64,000 nt of DNA from Streptomyces sp. CB03234. Lineage in GTDB: Bacteria > Actinomycetota > Actinomycetes > Streptomycetales > Streptomycetaceae. The notes under the pieces were generated by a model. That model did not search any database, was not told where the DNA came from, and saw nothing but the letters and a program-made list of their open reading frames with translations. Location: contig NZ_LIYH01000009.1 of the NCBI RefSeq assembly GCF_001905885.1, positions 186,001 through 250,000 on the forward strand. Direction: 5' to 3'. The number at the start of each line of letters is the position of its first letter. Within the stretch, counting starts at the first letter, position 1. Below are positions 44,633-52,939 of this stretch, piece by piece. The position numbers and the translations under genes are program-made.

Positions 44633-45001
44633 TCACATGCGCTGCGGCGCGAGGGTCGCGACCGGACCCGGCCGACGGCGCGGGGGCCGTGGTGGCACGT
44701 GCCTCGCGTCGATCCGGCTCCAGCCCCCGGGCGCGGGGCGCGGATCAGCGCGATGCGCACGTGGGAGCCGGCGATCGCCGAGGAGCCGGCCGAGCAGGCC
44801 AAGCGTCACCCGCTGCACGACGGGTTCGCGCAGCCCCGCGTGGAGGACGAACAGCAGCACCGGCCACTGGAGCCGCACGGCCGCCGAAACCGCCCGTAAC
44901 ACTCTGTCCGCGACGAGCGAGACGGTCGCCCCGGCCTTGGACTCGGCCATCCTGACGACCGGCGTGCCACCGCCGCGGACGTCGAACGTATCGAATGTCA
45001 C
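44633..45001 (-). CDS. Hypothetical small protein, possibly membrane-associated
   Basis: This is an open frame of 122 residues from GTG 45001, chosen because AGAGGGGGA lies 8 nt upstream. The product begins MTFDTFDVRGGGTPVV and has one hydrophobic stretch (LQWPVLLFVLHAGL). The last third is arginine/proline-rich and looks like GC-driven filler. The segment MAESKAGATVSLVADR faintly recalls the pre-membrane helix of Pycsar-type effectors, but that match is too short to rely on. It may be a degraded gene. Confidence 0.35.
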   Translation of the reverse strand: MTFDTFDVRGGGTPVVRMAESKAGATVSLVADRVLRAVSAAVRLQWPVLLFVLHAGLREPVVQRVTLGLLGRLLGDRRLPRAHRADPRPAPGGWSRIDARHVPPRPPRRRPGPVATLAPQRM

Positions 45002-45584
45002 AACCGGTTCCCCCTCTTCTACGGCGTGCGGCACCGGCGCGCGGCACGGATCCGCAAGGACCGACCGGGTCGACCGGGGCGGGAAGTCCGGGGCAGAGCC
45101 GACCGGACCCTTGAATCAATTCCTCAGAAGACGAAGCTCCAGCCCCTGGGGCATGGTGAATGTCCCCCCAAAGGGTTTCCCATCACCCTCGGGCGGACGC
45201 AGTGAGCGCGTGATCGAGTCCGGTGGAAAGTCGGCAAAGAAAGTCGGCAGGAAGTCGGAGAAGACGGGCGGAGTCAATCAGAGACGAGGGCGGTACGCAT
45301 ATGAGCCTTCACCTACCCATACCCCGCACCACTCGGACGCTGAGTGTGGAGATACCGATTTCATCGACCGCAGCAAAGGGAAGGCGGTCGGGCGACCGTC
45401 CAGGTCTCATCGACTCACTCCCCCACCATTCCGGATGAGATTTTTGAGCCCACCCGTCCCAGGGGGACCCGCAACAGAAACGTTAGTTAACCGCGATCAC
45501 CGCCGCAATGGGCAGTCTCGCCATCCGAGACATTTCAACGATCGGTTCCGGATATCCGAATTGCGCAACCCGGCCGGGCGGGCC
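45002..45584. other. 583-nt sparse region, lower GC, with direct repeats
   Basis: No gene is supported; a 45-codon frame from ATG 45301 lacks a good ribosome site and family. It contains three AAGTCGG heptamers at 45228, 45241 and 45252 and an AT-richer tract near 45430-45560. It probably carries the promoter of the small minus-strand frame at 44633-45001. Confidence 0.45.
45228..45258. repeat. Three AAGTCGG direct heptamers
   Basis: AAGTCGG at 45228-45234, 45241-45247 and 45252-45258 (start-to-start 13 and 11 bp). Direct heptamers about 11 bp apart are the usual form of a SARP site; the SARP gene is 0.9 kb away. Binding is inferred only. Confidence 0.45.
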
Positions 45585-45914
45585 TCAGTGGGCGAAGACC
45601 GTACTGGCCAGCACCACGTGGACGGCCGTGCCGCCGAGGATGCTCAGGAGCGCGTTGCGGCGCCACAGATGCAGGCCGATGGTGACGGCCAGGGCGGCCG
45701 CGGGAGCCAGGACGCGCGCTTCGGTGAGCGGGAGCTCCCGGAGGCAGTAGACGACGAGGATCACCATGACGCCGGCGGGCATGCGCGTGCTGAGGTAGTG
45801 GACGGTGCGGCTCGCGCGCAGCGGTGCGAGGACGGCGAAGGGCAGGGCGCGCAGGGCCCATGTGACGGCGGCGGTGACGACGACCGCGGCGATGGCGTAA
45901 CGGGCATCAGACAC
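45585..45914 (-). CDS. azlD: AzlD subunit of a branched-chain amino acid exporter
   Basis: A 109-residue protein with three to four hydrophobic helices, matching AzlD/BrnE: YAIAAVVVTAAVTWALRALPFAVL at the start (two shorter parts: AAVVVTAAVTWALRALPF) and a conserved LPAGVMVILVVYCL-like segment (MPAGVMVILVVYCL). It pairs with AzlC to export branched-chain amino acids or methionine. The GTG start at 45914 overlaps the azlC stop by 8 nt. Confidence 0.9.
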   Translation of the reverse strand: MSDARYAIAAVVVTAAVTWALRALPFAVLAPLRASRTVHYLSTRMPAGVMVILVVYCLRELPLTEARVLAPAAALAVTIGLHLWRRNALLSILGGTAVHVVLASTVFAH

Positions 45915-46656
45915 GGCCGGGCTTCCTGCCGGTGACGAAGTGGCGGACCAGGAGCCCGGCGGTGAACAGGGCGAAAGCGGCCAGGAGCAGCTGGCTCGGG
46001 AAGAGGAGCCGGGCGACCAGGGCACTGAGGACGGCGAGCACGGGGGTGGGCAGGTCGCCGCGCCGGTCCCGTACGGCGTCGATGGCGAGAACGGTGAACA
46101 GGGCGGTCAGGGCGAAGTCCAGGCCGGTGACGCCGTCCGGGATGAGGGTGCCGAGCAGGGCTCCGGCGGTCGCGCTCACGGCCCAGTACAGGTGCATGAA
46201 GAACTGCAGCCAGAGGATGCGCCGACTGGACCAGGAGCGGGCCCGCTCCCCGGCGGTCAGGGCGTACGCCTCGTCGCTGAGCGCGAAGGTGCCGTACGCC
46301 TTGCCGAGGCGGCCCGCCACACGGTGCAGGGGGAAGGACAGCGCATAGAAGACATGCCGGACGTTGACCATGAAGGCCGTCACGGCAATCGCGGCCAGCG
46401 GGGCCGCGGCGGTGACCAGGCCGATGAGCAGGAACTCGAACGATCCGCCGTAGATGAGCGCGGCGGACAGGCTCGCCCACCACCAGTGGAGGCCGGACTG
46501 GGTGACGAGTGCCCCGAAGGCGAGACCGAGCGGGAGGAATCCCAGGCCCACGTACGCGGAGTCCGCGAAGGCGGCCCGTATGTCGGACGCCGTCCTGGGC
46601 GGAGGCGTGGGGGCGGGCCGAGTCCGGTCGCCGACAACGGCGGGGCGTATTCGCAT
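45907..46656 (-). CDS. azlC: AzlC subunit of a branched-chain amino acid exporter
   Basis: The 249-residue membrane protein of the AzlC/BrnF family has the signature FLPLGLAFGALV, SLSAALIYGGSFEFLLIGL, NVRHVFYALSFP and FALSDEAYAL. It forms an export complex with AzlD. It is divergent from an Lrp/AsnC regulator gene, the same arrangement as brnFE-lrp in Corynebacterium glutamicum, so export is probably induced by high internal amino acid levels. Confidence 0.92.
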   Translation of the reverse strand: MRIRPAVVGDRTRPAPTPPPRTASDIRAAFADSAYVGLGFLPLGLAFGALVTQSGLHWWWASLSAALIYGGSFEFLLIGLVTAAAPLAAIAVTAFMVNVRHVFYALSFPLHRVAGRLGKAYGTFALSDEAYALTAGERARSWSSRRILWLQFFMHLYWAVSATAGALLGTLIPDGVTGLDFALTALFTVLAIDAVRDRRGDLPTPVLAVLSALVARLLFPSQLLLAAFALFTAGLLVRHFVTGRKPGRV

Positions 46657-46693
46657 GGCGACATCTTAGGAAGAATCTCGCCTCATATGGTTG

Positions 46694-46704
46694 CCAATTA
46701 TTGG
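46694..46704. promoter_or_regulatory. Putative Lrp site between azlC and lrp
   Basis: CCAAT-T-ATTGG is a perfect 5-bp inverted repeat around one T. It sits in an AT-rich island of the 63-nt divergent promoter, the expected place for the adjacent Lrp-type regulator. Confidence 0.5.
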
Positions 46705-46719
46705 GCTTACCCTCTCCAT

Positions 46720-47178
46720 ATGAGCAACGGAATCAGCATCGACCGGGTGGACCGTGAAATTTTGTTTCACCTGGGTCAGGACGGGCGCTTGTCCAACGTC
46801 GAGCTGGCCAAGCGGGTCGGGCTGACCCCGCCGCCCTGCCTGCGCCGCGTCAAACGCCTGGAAGAGGCCGGCGTCATCACCGGCTACCGGGCCGTGATCG
46901 ATCCCGAGGTTCTCGGCCGCGGACTGGAAGTCCTCATCGATGTCGAGGTCAGTGCCACCGACCGCAAGACCTTCGAGGAGTTCGAGGCCACCGTGGCGTC
47001 CTTCGAGGAGGTCATGGAGTTCCGCCGCATGTTCGGCCGCCCCGACTACTTCGTGCGCGTGATGGTCGCCGACCACGCGGCGTACGAGGCCTTCCTGGTC
47101 GGCAAGCTCAGCGGGCTGCCCTGCGTCCTGCGCCTCGAATCCCACCTCACCATGAAGAAGATCAAGGCGGATGGCTGA
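46720..47178 (+). CDS. Lrp/AsnC family regulator
   Basis: A 152-residue protein with an N-terminal winged HTH (DRVDREILFHLGQDGRLS, VELAKRVGLTPPPCLRRVKRL) and a C-terminal RAM/ligand domain (VMEFRRMFGRPDYFVRVMV). It should sense leucine or another amino acid and control azlCD. The start ATG 46720 keeps the canonical N-terminus; the frame opens at 46686 but that would cover the operator-like repeat. Confidence 0.92.
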   Translation: MSNGISIDRVDREILFHLGQDGRLSNVELAKRVGLTPPPCLRRVKRLEEAGVITGYRAVIDPEVLGRGLEVLIDVEVSATDRKTFEEFEATVASFEEVMEFRRMFGRPDYFVRVMVADHAAYEAFLVGKLSGLPCVLRLESHLTMKKIKADG

Positions 47179-47204
47179 AGCGGCGGCGCCCATGGAACAC
47201 GGAA

Positions 47205-47234
47205 AGGCGGTACCGGATTCCTCCGATACCGCCT
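47205..47234. terminator. Hairpin between lrp and tRNA-Pro copy 2
   Basis: A 13-bp stem with one mismatch (aggcggtaccgga 47205-47217 with 47222-47234) and a 4-nt loop. It can end both lrp (stop 47178) and the minus-strand tRNA. Confidence 0.75.
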
Positions 47235-47253
47235 GCGACCTGCGGAAAGCAAG

Positions 47254-47327
<74 letters not shown>

Positions 47328-47416
47328 TTGCCCGTCTGAGCTGGGGTTTCCCCCGGCCCGGCGTGCACGAGAACAATACCGCACACCCCCGGGTGATCAC
47401 GAACCGCTTTGCGCGC

Positions 47417-47447
47417 TTGACCTCAAGCGCGGTTGAGGTCGCACCGT
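47417..47447 (+). promoter_or_regulatory. SoxR/MerR-type promoter of the split transketolase operon
   Basis: A perfect inverted repeat GACCTCAA-N6-TTGAGGTC (47419-47440) lies between TTGACC (47417-47422) and CACCGT (47442-47447), giving a 19-nt spacer. Overlap of a CCTCAA/TTGAGG box with a 19-nt spacer is the hallmark of SoxR/MerR-activated promoters. Transcription would start about at 47455, which is the A of the ATG, predicting a leaderless mRNA. Confidence 0.6.
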
Positions 47448-47454
47448 GAGTGGC

Positions 47455-48162
47455 ATGACGAACACGACTGTGACATCCGCCCGGGCAGACCTCGGTGAGC
47501 TGAACCGGCTGATGGCCCTGATGACCGGCGATGAGAAGCACGGACCCGCCGCCACCTCGACGCTGGACGCGCTGTGGGTGCTGTACGACCGGGTGCTGCG
47601 CGTGTCGCCCGAGAGCGCCGCCGCGCCGGGGCGGGACAGGTTCCTGCTGTCGAAGGGGCACGGGCCGATGGCGTACTACGCCGTCCTCGCCGCCAAGGGG
47701 TTCTTCGCCGAGGAGCTGCTGCCGGGCTTCGGGTCGTACGACTCGCCGCTCGGCCACCACCCGGACCGGCTGCTGGTGCCGGGCGCCGAGATCGGCAGCG
47801 GGTCCCTGGGGCACGGGCTGCCGCTGGCCGTGGGGAGCGTGCTCGGGCTGCGGGCGCAGGGGCTGACCGATCCCCGGGTGTGGGTGCTGATCGGGGACGC
47901 GGAACTGGACGAGGGCAGCAACCACGAGGCCATCGCCTACGCCGGGCCGGCCGGCCTGGAGCAGCTGCACACGCTGGTGATCGACAACTCGTCCGCGACC
48001 TTCGGCCGGCCCGGCGGGATCGCCGCCCGGTTCGAGGTGGCCGGGTGGTCGGCGGAGACGGTGGACGGGCGGGACCACGAGGCGCTGTACGCCGCCTTCA
48101 CCCGGCCCCACCCCGGGCGGCCGCGGGTCGTGGTGGCCCGGGTCGAGCCCAAGAACGCGTAG
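47455..48162 (+). CDS. Transketolase, N-terminal (ThDP-binding) subunit
   Basis: About 235 residues. The ThDP pyrophosphate motif is GDAELDEGSNHEAIAYAG with VIDNSSA, preceded by FLLSKGHGPMAYYAVLA and GSLGHGLPLAVGSVLGL, as in the first subunit of split transketolases. It needs the following gene's product to form a full enzyme. ATG 47455 is preferred because the promoter places the transcript start there; GTG 47446 is an alternative. Split transketolases are often sugar- or C5-precursor specific and sit outside central metabolism. Confidence 0.9.
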   Translation: MTNTTVTSARADLGELNRLMALMTGDEKHGPAATSTLDALWVLYDRVLRVSPESAAAPGRDRFLLSKGHGPMAYYAVLAAKGFFAEELLPGFGSYDSPLGHHPDRLLVPGAEIGSGSLGHGLPLAVGSVLGLRAQGLTDPRVWVLIGDAELDEGSNHEAIAYAGPAGLEQLHTLVIDNSSATFGRPGGIAARFEVAGWSAETVDGRDHEALYAAFTRPHPGRPRVVVARVEPKNA

Positions 48163-48177
48163 AGGGGGAGAACACTC

Positions 48178-49107
48178 ATGGACACGATGCGTGACCGTTT
48201 CATCTCGACCACGAGCCGGCTGCTCGACGAGGACCCACGCCTGGCGCTGGTCCTCGCGGAGATCAGCCGCGACGGCTTCCGGCAGGCGGAGGACCGGCAC
48301 CCGGACCGGGTGATCAACGTCGGGATCAGGGAGCAGCTGATGATCGGGGTGGGCGGCGGGCTCGCGCTCACGGGGATGCGGCCGGTGCTGCACACCTTCG
48401 CGAGCTTCCTCGTCGAGCGGCCGTTCGAGCAGGTCAAGCTGGACTTCGGGCACCAGGGCGTGGGCGGGGTGCTGGTGAGCGCGGGGGCGTCCTACGACTG
48501 GCCGGCCGGGGGCTTCACCCACATGTCGCCGGGGGACGTGGCCCTGATGGACACGCTCGACGGCTGGACGGTCCATGTGCCGGGGCACCCGGACGAGGCG
48601 GAGGCGCTGCTGCGGCACGCGGTCGCCGGGGACGACAAGGTGTACGTACGGCTGTCGCTGCAGTCGAACGGGCAGGCGCGGGCCGTCACGGGCGAGGGGT
48701 TCCTCACCGTCCGGGAGGGGCGCGGTGGCGTGGTCGTGGCGGTCGGGCCGATGCTGGACGACGTCCTGGCCGCGACGGAGGGGCTCGATGTGACGGTGCT
48801 GTACGCCACGACGGTGCGGCCCTTCGACGACGAGACGGTGCGGCGCGCGGCAGGTGGCGGCACGGCGGACGTCGTGCTCGTCGAGCCCTACCTCGCCGGT
48901 ACGTCCACGTCCGCCGCCAACGACGCCCTCGCGGACATCCCGCACCGCGTGCTGGGTCTCGGCGTCGGGAAGCGGGAACTGCGCCGCTACGGCCACATGG
49001 AGGACCACCTCGCCGCCCATGGCCTGGACGTGCGCGGACTGCGCGCCCGCATCACCGCGTTCCTGGACGCCCGGGCGCGGGGTGCCGTACGACCCTGCAC
49101 TGACTGA
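48178..49107 (+). CDS. Transketolase, C-terminal (pyrimidine-binding) subunit
   Basis: A 309-residue partner subunit. The conserved glutamate is in NVGIREQLMIGVGGGLALTG (INVGIREQLM), followed by VLHTFASFLVERPFEQVKLDF and a C-terminal domain with VLYATTVRPFD. It begins 15 nt after the first subunit, with GGGGGAG upstream of ATG 48178. Together they should transfer two-carbon ketol groups, generating NADPH-pathway intermediates under the SoxR-type promoter. Confidence 0.9.
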   Translation: MDTMRDRFISTTSRLLDEDPRLALVLAEISRDGFRQAEDRHPDRVINVGIREQLMIGVGGGLALTGMRPVLHTFASFLVERPFEQVKLDFGHQGVGGVLVSAGASYDWPAGGFTHMSPGDVALMDTLDGWTVHVPGHPDEAEALLRHAVAGDDKVYVRLSLQSNGQARAVTGEGFLTVREGRGGVVVAVGPMLDDVLAATEGLDVTVLYATTVRPFDDETVRRAAGGGTADVVLVEPYLAGTSTSAANDALADIPHRVLGLGVGKRELRRYGHMEDHLAAHGLDVRGLRARITAFLDARARGAVRPCTD

Positions 49108-49112
49108 CAACG

Positions 49113-49166
49113 CCGGGTCCCGGCCCCGGCCCCGGAGCCGGGAGCTCGCTCCGGGGCCGGACCCGG
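49113..49166. terminator. Bidirectional terminator after the transketolase operon
   Basis: ccgggtcccggccccgg (49113-49129) pairs with ccggggccggacccgg (49151-49166) with one bulged C. It lies between convergent stops at 49107 and 49172. Confidence 0.75.
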
Positions 49167-49171
49167 GTCGG

Positions 49172-49630
49172 TCACCAGCCCGTCACACCGGCCGGCTGCT
49201 TCACCGTGACATTGATCCGGTTGAAGAAGTTCGTCGTCGCGATCCAGAGGATGATCGAGGCGAGCTGCTGCTCGTCGAAGTGGTCGGCGGCCTCGTCCCA
49301 GACGTCGTCCGGGACCGGGTCGGACCGGTCGGCGAGCCGGGTGGCCGCCTCGGCGAGGGCCAGCGCGGCGCGCTCGGCGTCGCTGAAGTACGGCGCCTCG
49401 CGCCAGGCGGCCACCGAGTGCAGCCGCTCGTCGCTCATGCCGCCCTTCTTCGCCTCGCGGGCGCCGAGGTCCACGCAGAAGCCGCAGCCGTTGATCTGGC
49501 TCGCCCGCAGATGCACCAGCTCGAGGATGCTCTCCGGCACACCGCCCTTCTTCACCGCCTTGATCAGCTCCTGGATCGCGGGCATGGTTTCGGGGAGGAC
49601 GGTGGCGGGGTTGGTCATCCGGGCCTTCAT
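49172..49630 (-). CDS. AhpD-like carboxymuconolactone decarboxylase family protein
   Basis: The 152-residue helical protein has the CMD/AhpD core: VHLRASQINGCGFCVDLGAREAKKGG contains the redox CxxC (GCGFC) and downstream His region, then LALAEAATRLAD and IILWIATTNFFNR. Such proteins act as peroxidase partners. ATG 49630 with GAAGGAGAAC upstream. Single gene near the SoxR-type operon, so a redox-stress role is plausible. Confidence 0.9.
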   Translation of the reverse strand: MKARMTNPATVLPETMPAIQELIKAVKKGGVPESILELVHLRASQINGCGFCVDLGAREAKKGGMSDERLHSVAAWREAPYFSDAERAALALAEAATRLADRSDPVPDDVWDEAADHFDEQQLASIILWIATTNFFNRINVTVKQPAGVTGW

Positions 49631-49744
49631 GGGTGTTCTCCTTCGTTCCGTGTTCGTCGGTCACCACATGGACGGAACGGGGGTGCGCGGATGTGACATG
49701 AGGCCGGGGCGGGATTGTCAGTGTGATGCGCTTCACTGTCGGAC

Positions 49745-50497
49745 ATGAGGATTCCGAACCCCAGCTCGCGTGCCCTCTCCTTCGACACCGCCGCCGCTCG
49801 GTACGCGGCGAGCCGACCGTCCTACCCGCCTGCCCTGTTCGACGCCGTCGAGGAACTCGCCGGCCGCCCGTTGACCGGCGCCCGGGTCGCGGACGTCGGC
49901 GCGGGTACGGGCCTGGCGACCGCGCAGCTGAAGGCCCGTGGCGCCCGGGTGGTCGCCGTCGAGCCCGGCGACGGCATGGCCGCCGAGTTCCGCCGCGCCC
50001 TGCCGGACGTCCCGCTGGTGCGCGGTGACGGCAACGATCTGCCGCTCGCCTCCGGGGCGTTCGACTTCCTCCTGTACGCCCAGGCCTGGCACTGGACCGA
50101 TCCGGCCCGGTCGGTTCCCGAGGCACTCCGCGTGCTGTGCCCCGGCGGTGCCCTCGCCCTGTGGTGGAACGACGTCGACACGTCGGTGCCGTGGATCGCC
50201 GGCCAGGACGACCGGATACGCCGCTTCTTCGGCGCCGACGCCATCCCCGCCCACCCGGCCGACGTCCGTGGCCTGCCGACCGGCCTCGGCCTCACCGAGC
50301 GCCGGGTGCCGTGGAGCCGGCGGGTGCCACTCGACACGCACCTGGCCAACCTGGGCAGCCACTCCGCCTTCCTCGTCCTCGGGGAGGAGGGCAGCCGCGC
50401 GTTCCTCTCCGAGGAGCGGGAGCGGCTGACCCGGCTCTTCCCCGGCGGCACGGTGGAGGAGCGTTACGTGGTGAGCCTGAGCGTCGCGATCCGCTGA
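49745..50497 (+). CDS. Class I SAM-dependent methyltransferase
   Basis: A 250-residue Rossmann methyltransferase. Motif I is VADVGAGTGLAT (about residue 40-52), motif II VVAVEPGDGM, motif III FDFLLYAQAWHWTDP and a later ALRVLCPGGALALWW. The AWHW(T/V)D segment is typical of UbiE/Methyltransf_11-like proteins. It stands between AhpD and a long gap. Substrate unknown. Confidence 0.88.
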   Translation: MRIPNPSSRALSFDTAAARYAASRPSYPPALFDAVEELAGRPLTGARVADVGAGTGLATAQLKARGARVVAVEPGDGMAAEFRRALPDVPLVRGDGNDLPLASGAFDFLLYAQAWHWTDPARSVPEALRVLCPGGALALWWNDVDTSVPWIAGQDDRIRRFFGADAIPAHPADVRGLPTGLGLTERRVPWSRRVPLDTHLANLGSHSAFLVLGEEGSRAFLSEERERLTRLFPGGTVEERYVVSLSVAIR

Positions 50498-51106
50498 GCG
50501 CGCGCGGAGTTCGGACCCCCCGGCGCGCCCCGTGACGGGCCGCCCGGCGCCGGAGGCCGCCGCGGCAGACCCCCGCGGCGCCCGTAGCGGCGGCGCGCTC
50601 CCCGGCGTGCGCCGTGGGGCACGGCGGTGCGCGGCTCGCACCCGTCGGCGCACCGACGCGCCGCACGTGCCCGGTGCCGCCGTCGGGCACCGGCGCGCGA
50701 GGGCCCACAGGAGGGCGCAGTTCCCGCTCACGTACGGAACTGTTTCGGTCGACATTCATGCCGAATCGATCCGTCAGATCGGTACTGATGGGGCGCCTGT
50801 ACATCCATGGGGTCGGAGCCCGGCCCTCGGTGCCATATGCCCACGAAACCTTTGCCCTTGGCATGTGGCAGGAAGAAGCGCTGGGGGAATGCCCTTCGGA
50901 TAGGACCGGACAGGCCCCTACCACGTGACACACAGTCCTAACCAAACGTCAATCCCCTGGATTTCGGACAGAGTTGACGACCGTGTTGAACCGTTCCGGA
51001 ATGATCAACACCATGAGGTGGTCGGCCTGTTCGGGACGGGACCACTGCCGATGCACCATCTGCTCGAACAATCGCGCGAGCAGGCGTTTCGCAGAGGAGG
51101 GCTCGC
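50498..51106. other. 609-nt intergenic region, GC drops in its second half
   Basis: No gene is supported. The first ~200 nt are GC-rich and repetitive in codon pattern (GCGCCG runs); from about 50740 the GC falls to near 55-60%, with TTGACG at about 50972, consistent with a promoter region for the acyl-CoA dehydrogenase gene. Confidence 0.5.
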
Positions 51107-52303
51107 ATGGACGGGTACTTCGCCAGTCGACTGCATCACCAGCTACGGGGGCACGTTCGGCACTTCGCGGAGAGTGAGGTCCGGCCGCTGATACCGGCCA
51201 TGGAGGCGGCCCGGTCGGTCCACCGCGACCTGTCCCGGCTCATCGCCCGGCAGGGCTGGCTGGGCGCGACCATCAGCAGGGACCACGGCGGGATGGACGT
51301 GGGCCATCTCGGAAAGACGATCATCATCGAGGAGCTGTCCCGGGTCAGCGCCGCCATGGGGGCCATGGTGCAGGCGTCACAGCTCGGAGCCGCCAAGATC
51401 GTCCACTTCGGCAGCGACGAGCAGAAGAAGACGTGGCTGCCGGCCATCGCGGCGGGCGAGTGCCTGCCGACCATCGCGGTCACCGAGCCCGAGTCGGGCG
51501 GCCATGTGCTGGGCATGAGCGCCACCGCGGTACGGGACGGGGACGACTACCTTCTGAACGGCCGAAAGGTGTACGTCGGCAACAGCCACATCGGTGACCT
51601 GCACGGGGTCGTCGTACGGACGGGCCCCGGCTCCAAGGGGCTGACCGCCTTCCTCGTGGAGGCCGGCCGGCCGGGCCTCCGGGTCGGTGACGAGAAACCC
51701 ACCATGGGCCTGCACGGCTTCGGCTTCGGCGAACTCCACCTCCACGACTGCCGCGTCCCGGCCGCCAACCGCCTCGGCGACGAGGGCGACGGGCTGGCGG
51801 TCGCGTACTCCTCCAGCGTGCTCTACGGACGGGCCAACCTCACCGCCGTGTCCCTCGGCATCCACCGGGCGATCCTGGAGGAGACCACCAGGTTCTGCGA
51901 GGAACGGCACCGGTACGGCAAACCGCTGCACGAGCTGCCGTCGGTGAAGCTCAAGCTGGGCCAGATCCAGTCCCGGCTGATGACGGCCCGGCTCGCCGCG
52001 TACCACGCCGTGCACCTGCTCGACGCGGGACTGCCCTGTGACGCGGAGCTGATGAACGCCAAGCTCGTCAACGTCGAATCGGCGCTCGACTCGGCGCGCG
52101 ACGCCATGGAGATCCACGCCGCGGCCGGGCTCTTCACCGACCGGCCCATCGAGCGCTACCTGCGCGACGCCCACCACATCTTCGCCCCGGCCGGCACCTC
52201 CGACATCCAGTTGCTGCGGCTCGCCGAGGTCGCCCTGGGGACGTCCAAGGGGCAGTGGTCCGAGCGGCTCGCCGACGTCGTCCGGATGGAACCGGCCCTG
52301 TAG
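51107..52303 (+). CDS. Acyl-CoA dehydrogenase-like protein lacking the usual catalytic glutamate
   Basis: The 398-residue protein has full ACAD domains: TISRDHGGMDVG, ITVTEPESG-like AVTEPESGGHVLG, GRKVYVGNSHIG, and a C-terminal helical domain. Where typical enzymes read IYEGTSEIQ, this one reads FAPAGTSDIQ, so the catalytic base glutamate is alanine. It may use another base, act as an oxidase/hydroxylase of a carrier-bound acyl group, or be non-catalytic. ATG 51107 with GAGGAGGG upstream; likely single gene, possibly secondary metabolism. Confidence 0.9.
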   Translation: MDGYFASRLHHQLRGHVRHFAESEVRPLIPAMEAARSVHRDLSRLIARQGWLGATISRDHGGMDVGHLGKTIIIEELSRVSAAMGAMVQASQLGAAKIVHFGSDEQKKTWLPAIAAGECLPTIAVTEPESGGHVLGMSATAVRDGDDYLLNGRKVYVGNSHIGDLHGVVVRTGPGSKGLTAFLVEAGRPGLRVGDEKPTMGLHGFGFGELHLHDCRVPAANRLGDEGDGLAVAYSSSVLYGRANLTAVSLGIHRAILEETTRFCEERHRYGKPLHELPSVKLKLGQIQSRLMTARLAAYHAVHLLDAGLPCDAELMNAKLVNVESALDSARDAMEIHAAAGLFTDRPIERYLRDAHHIFAPAGTSDIQLLRLAEVALGTSKGQWSERLADVVRMEPAL

Positions 52304-52363
52304 GGCGGCGCGTGACGTCCCCGGGGGCACCTACGGTGTCCCGGGGGCATCACCCGCGGCGCC

Positions 52364-52939
52364 TCACAGGCGGCCGTCCTCACGGCGGTGGATCTGCTCC
52401 ACCAGCTCGGCGGCGAGCGACTTGATGGTCTCCAGCCCCGGCCGTCCCCACGGCCGCGGCTCGGTGTCGACGACGCAGATCGTGCCGAGGGCCGTGCCCG
52501 TACGGTCGATGAGGGGCGCGCCGAGGTAGGAGCGGATGCCGATCTCGTCGACGACCGGGTTCCCGGCGAACCGCGGGTAGTCGCAGACGTCCTCCAGCAC
52601 CAGCGCCTTGCGCCGTACGACCACGTGCGGGCAGTAGCCGTGGTCCCGGGCCATGTAGCGGCTGACCCCGCCGCCGCCGGCGGCCGCCGTGGCGCTCAGC
52701 TGCTCCGTGGTGTGCGTGCCGTTCGGGGTGTGCAGGCCGGCGAAGAACTGCTGGTTCTCGTCGATGAAGTTGACCATCGAGTACGGTGCGCCGGTCACCT
52801 TCGCGAGCCGCTCCGCGAACGCGTCGAAGTCGGGGTCCGGCCGGTCCCCGATACCGAGCTGGCGCAGCCGCCGCACGCGCAGCGGGGCCTCCCGGTCGAC
52901 GGGGGTGAGCAGCAGGTGGCCGGTCGGGTCATACGTCAT
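52364..52939 (-). CDS. GAF domain protein attached to the conservon
   Basis: A 191-residue protein made mostly of one GAF domain: DAFAERLAKVTGAPYSMVNFIDENQQFF, CPHVVVRRKALVLEDVCDYPRFAGNP and YLGAPLIDRTGTALGTICVVD. GAF domains bind small ligands or sense redox state. The ATG overlaps the cvnD stop (ATGA), making it the fifth gene of this conservon; the GTPase could use it as an effector. Confidence 0.9.
   Translation of the reverse strand: MTYDPTGHLLLTPVDREAPLRVRRLRQLGIGDRPDPDFDAFAERLAKVTGAPYSMVNFIDENQQFFAGLHTPNGTHTTEQLSATAAAGGGGVSRYMARDHGYCPHVVVRRKALVLEDVCDYPRFAGNPVVDEIGIRSYLGAPLIDRTGTALGTICVVDTEPRPWGRPGLETIKSLAAELVEQIHRREDGRL

Noticed and set aside
45301..45438. 45-codon frame from ATG 45301
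   Set aside because: Weak ribosome site, no family, in a non-coding-looking stretch.
50498..51106. Frames in the 609-nt gap such as 50614-50928
   Set aside because: No ribosome site, no motif, and a composition change more like regulatory DNA.
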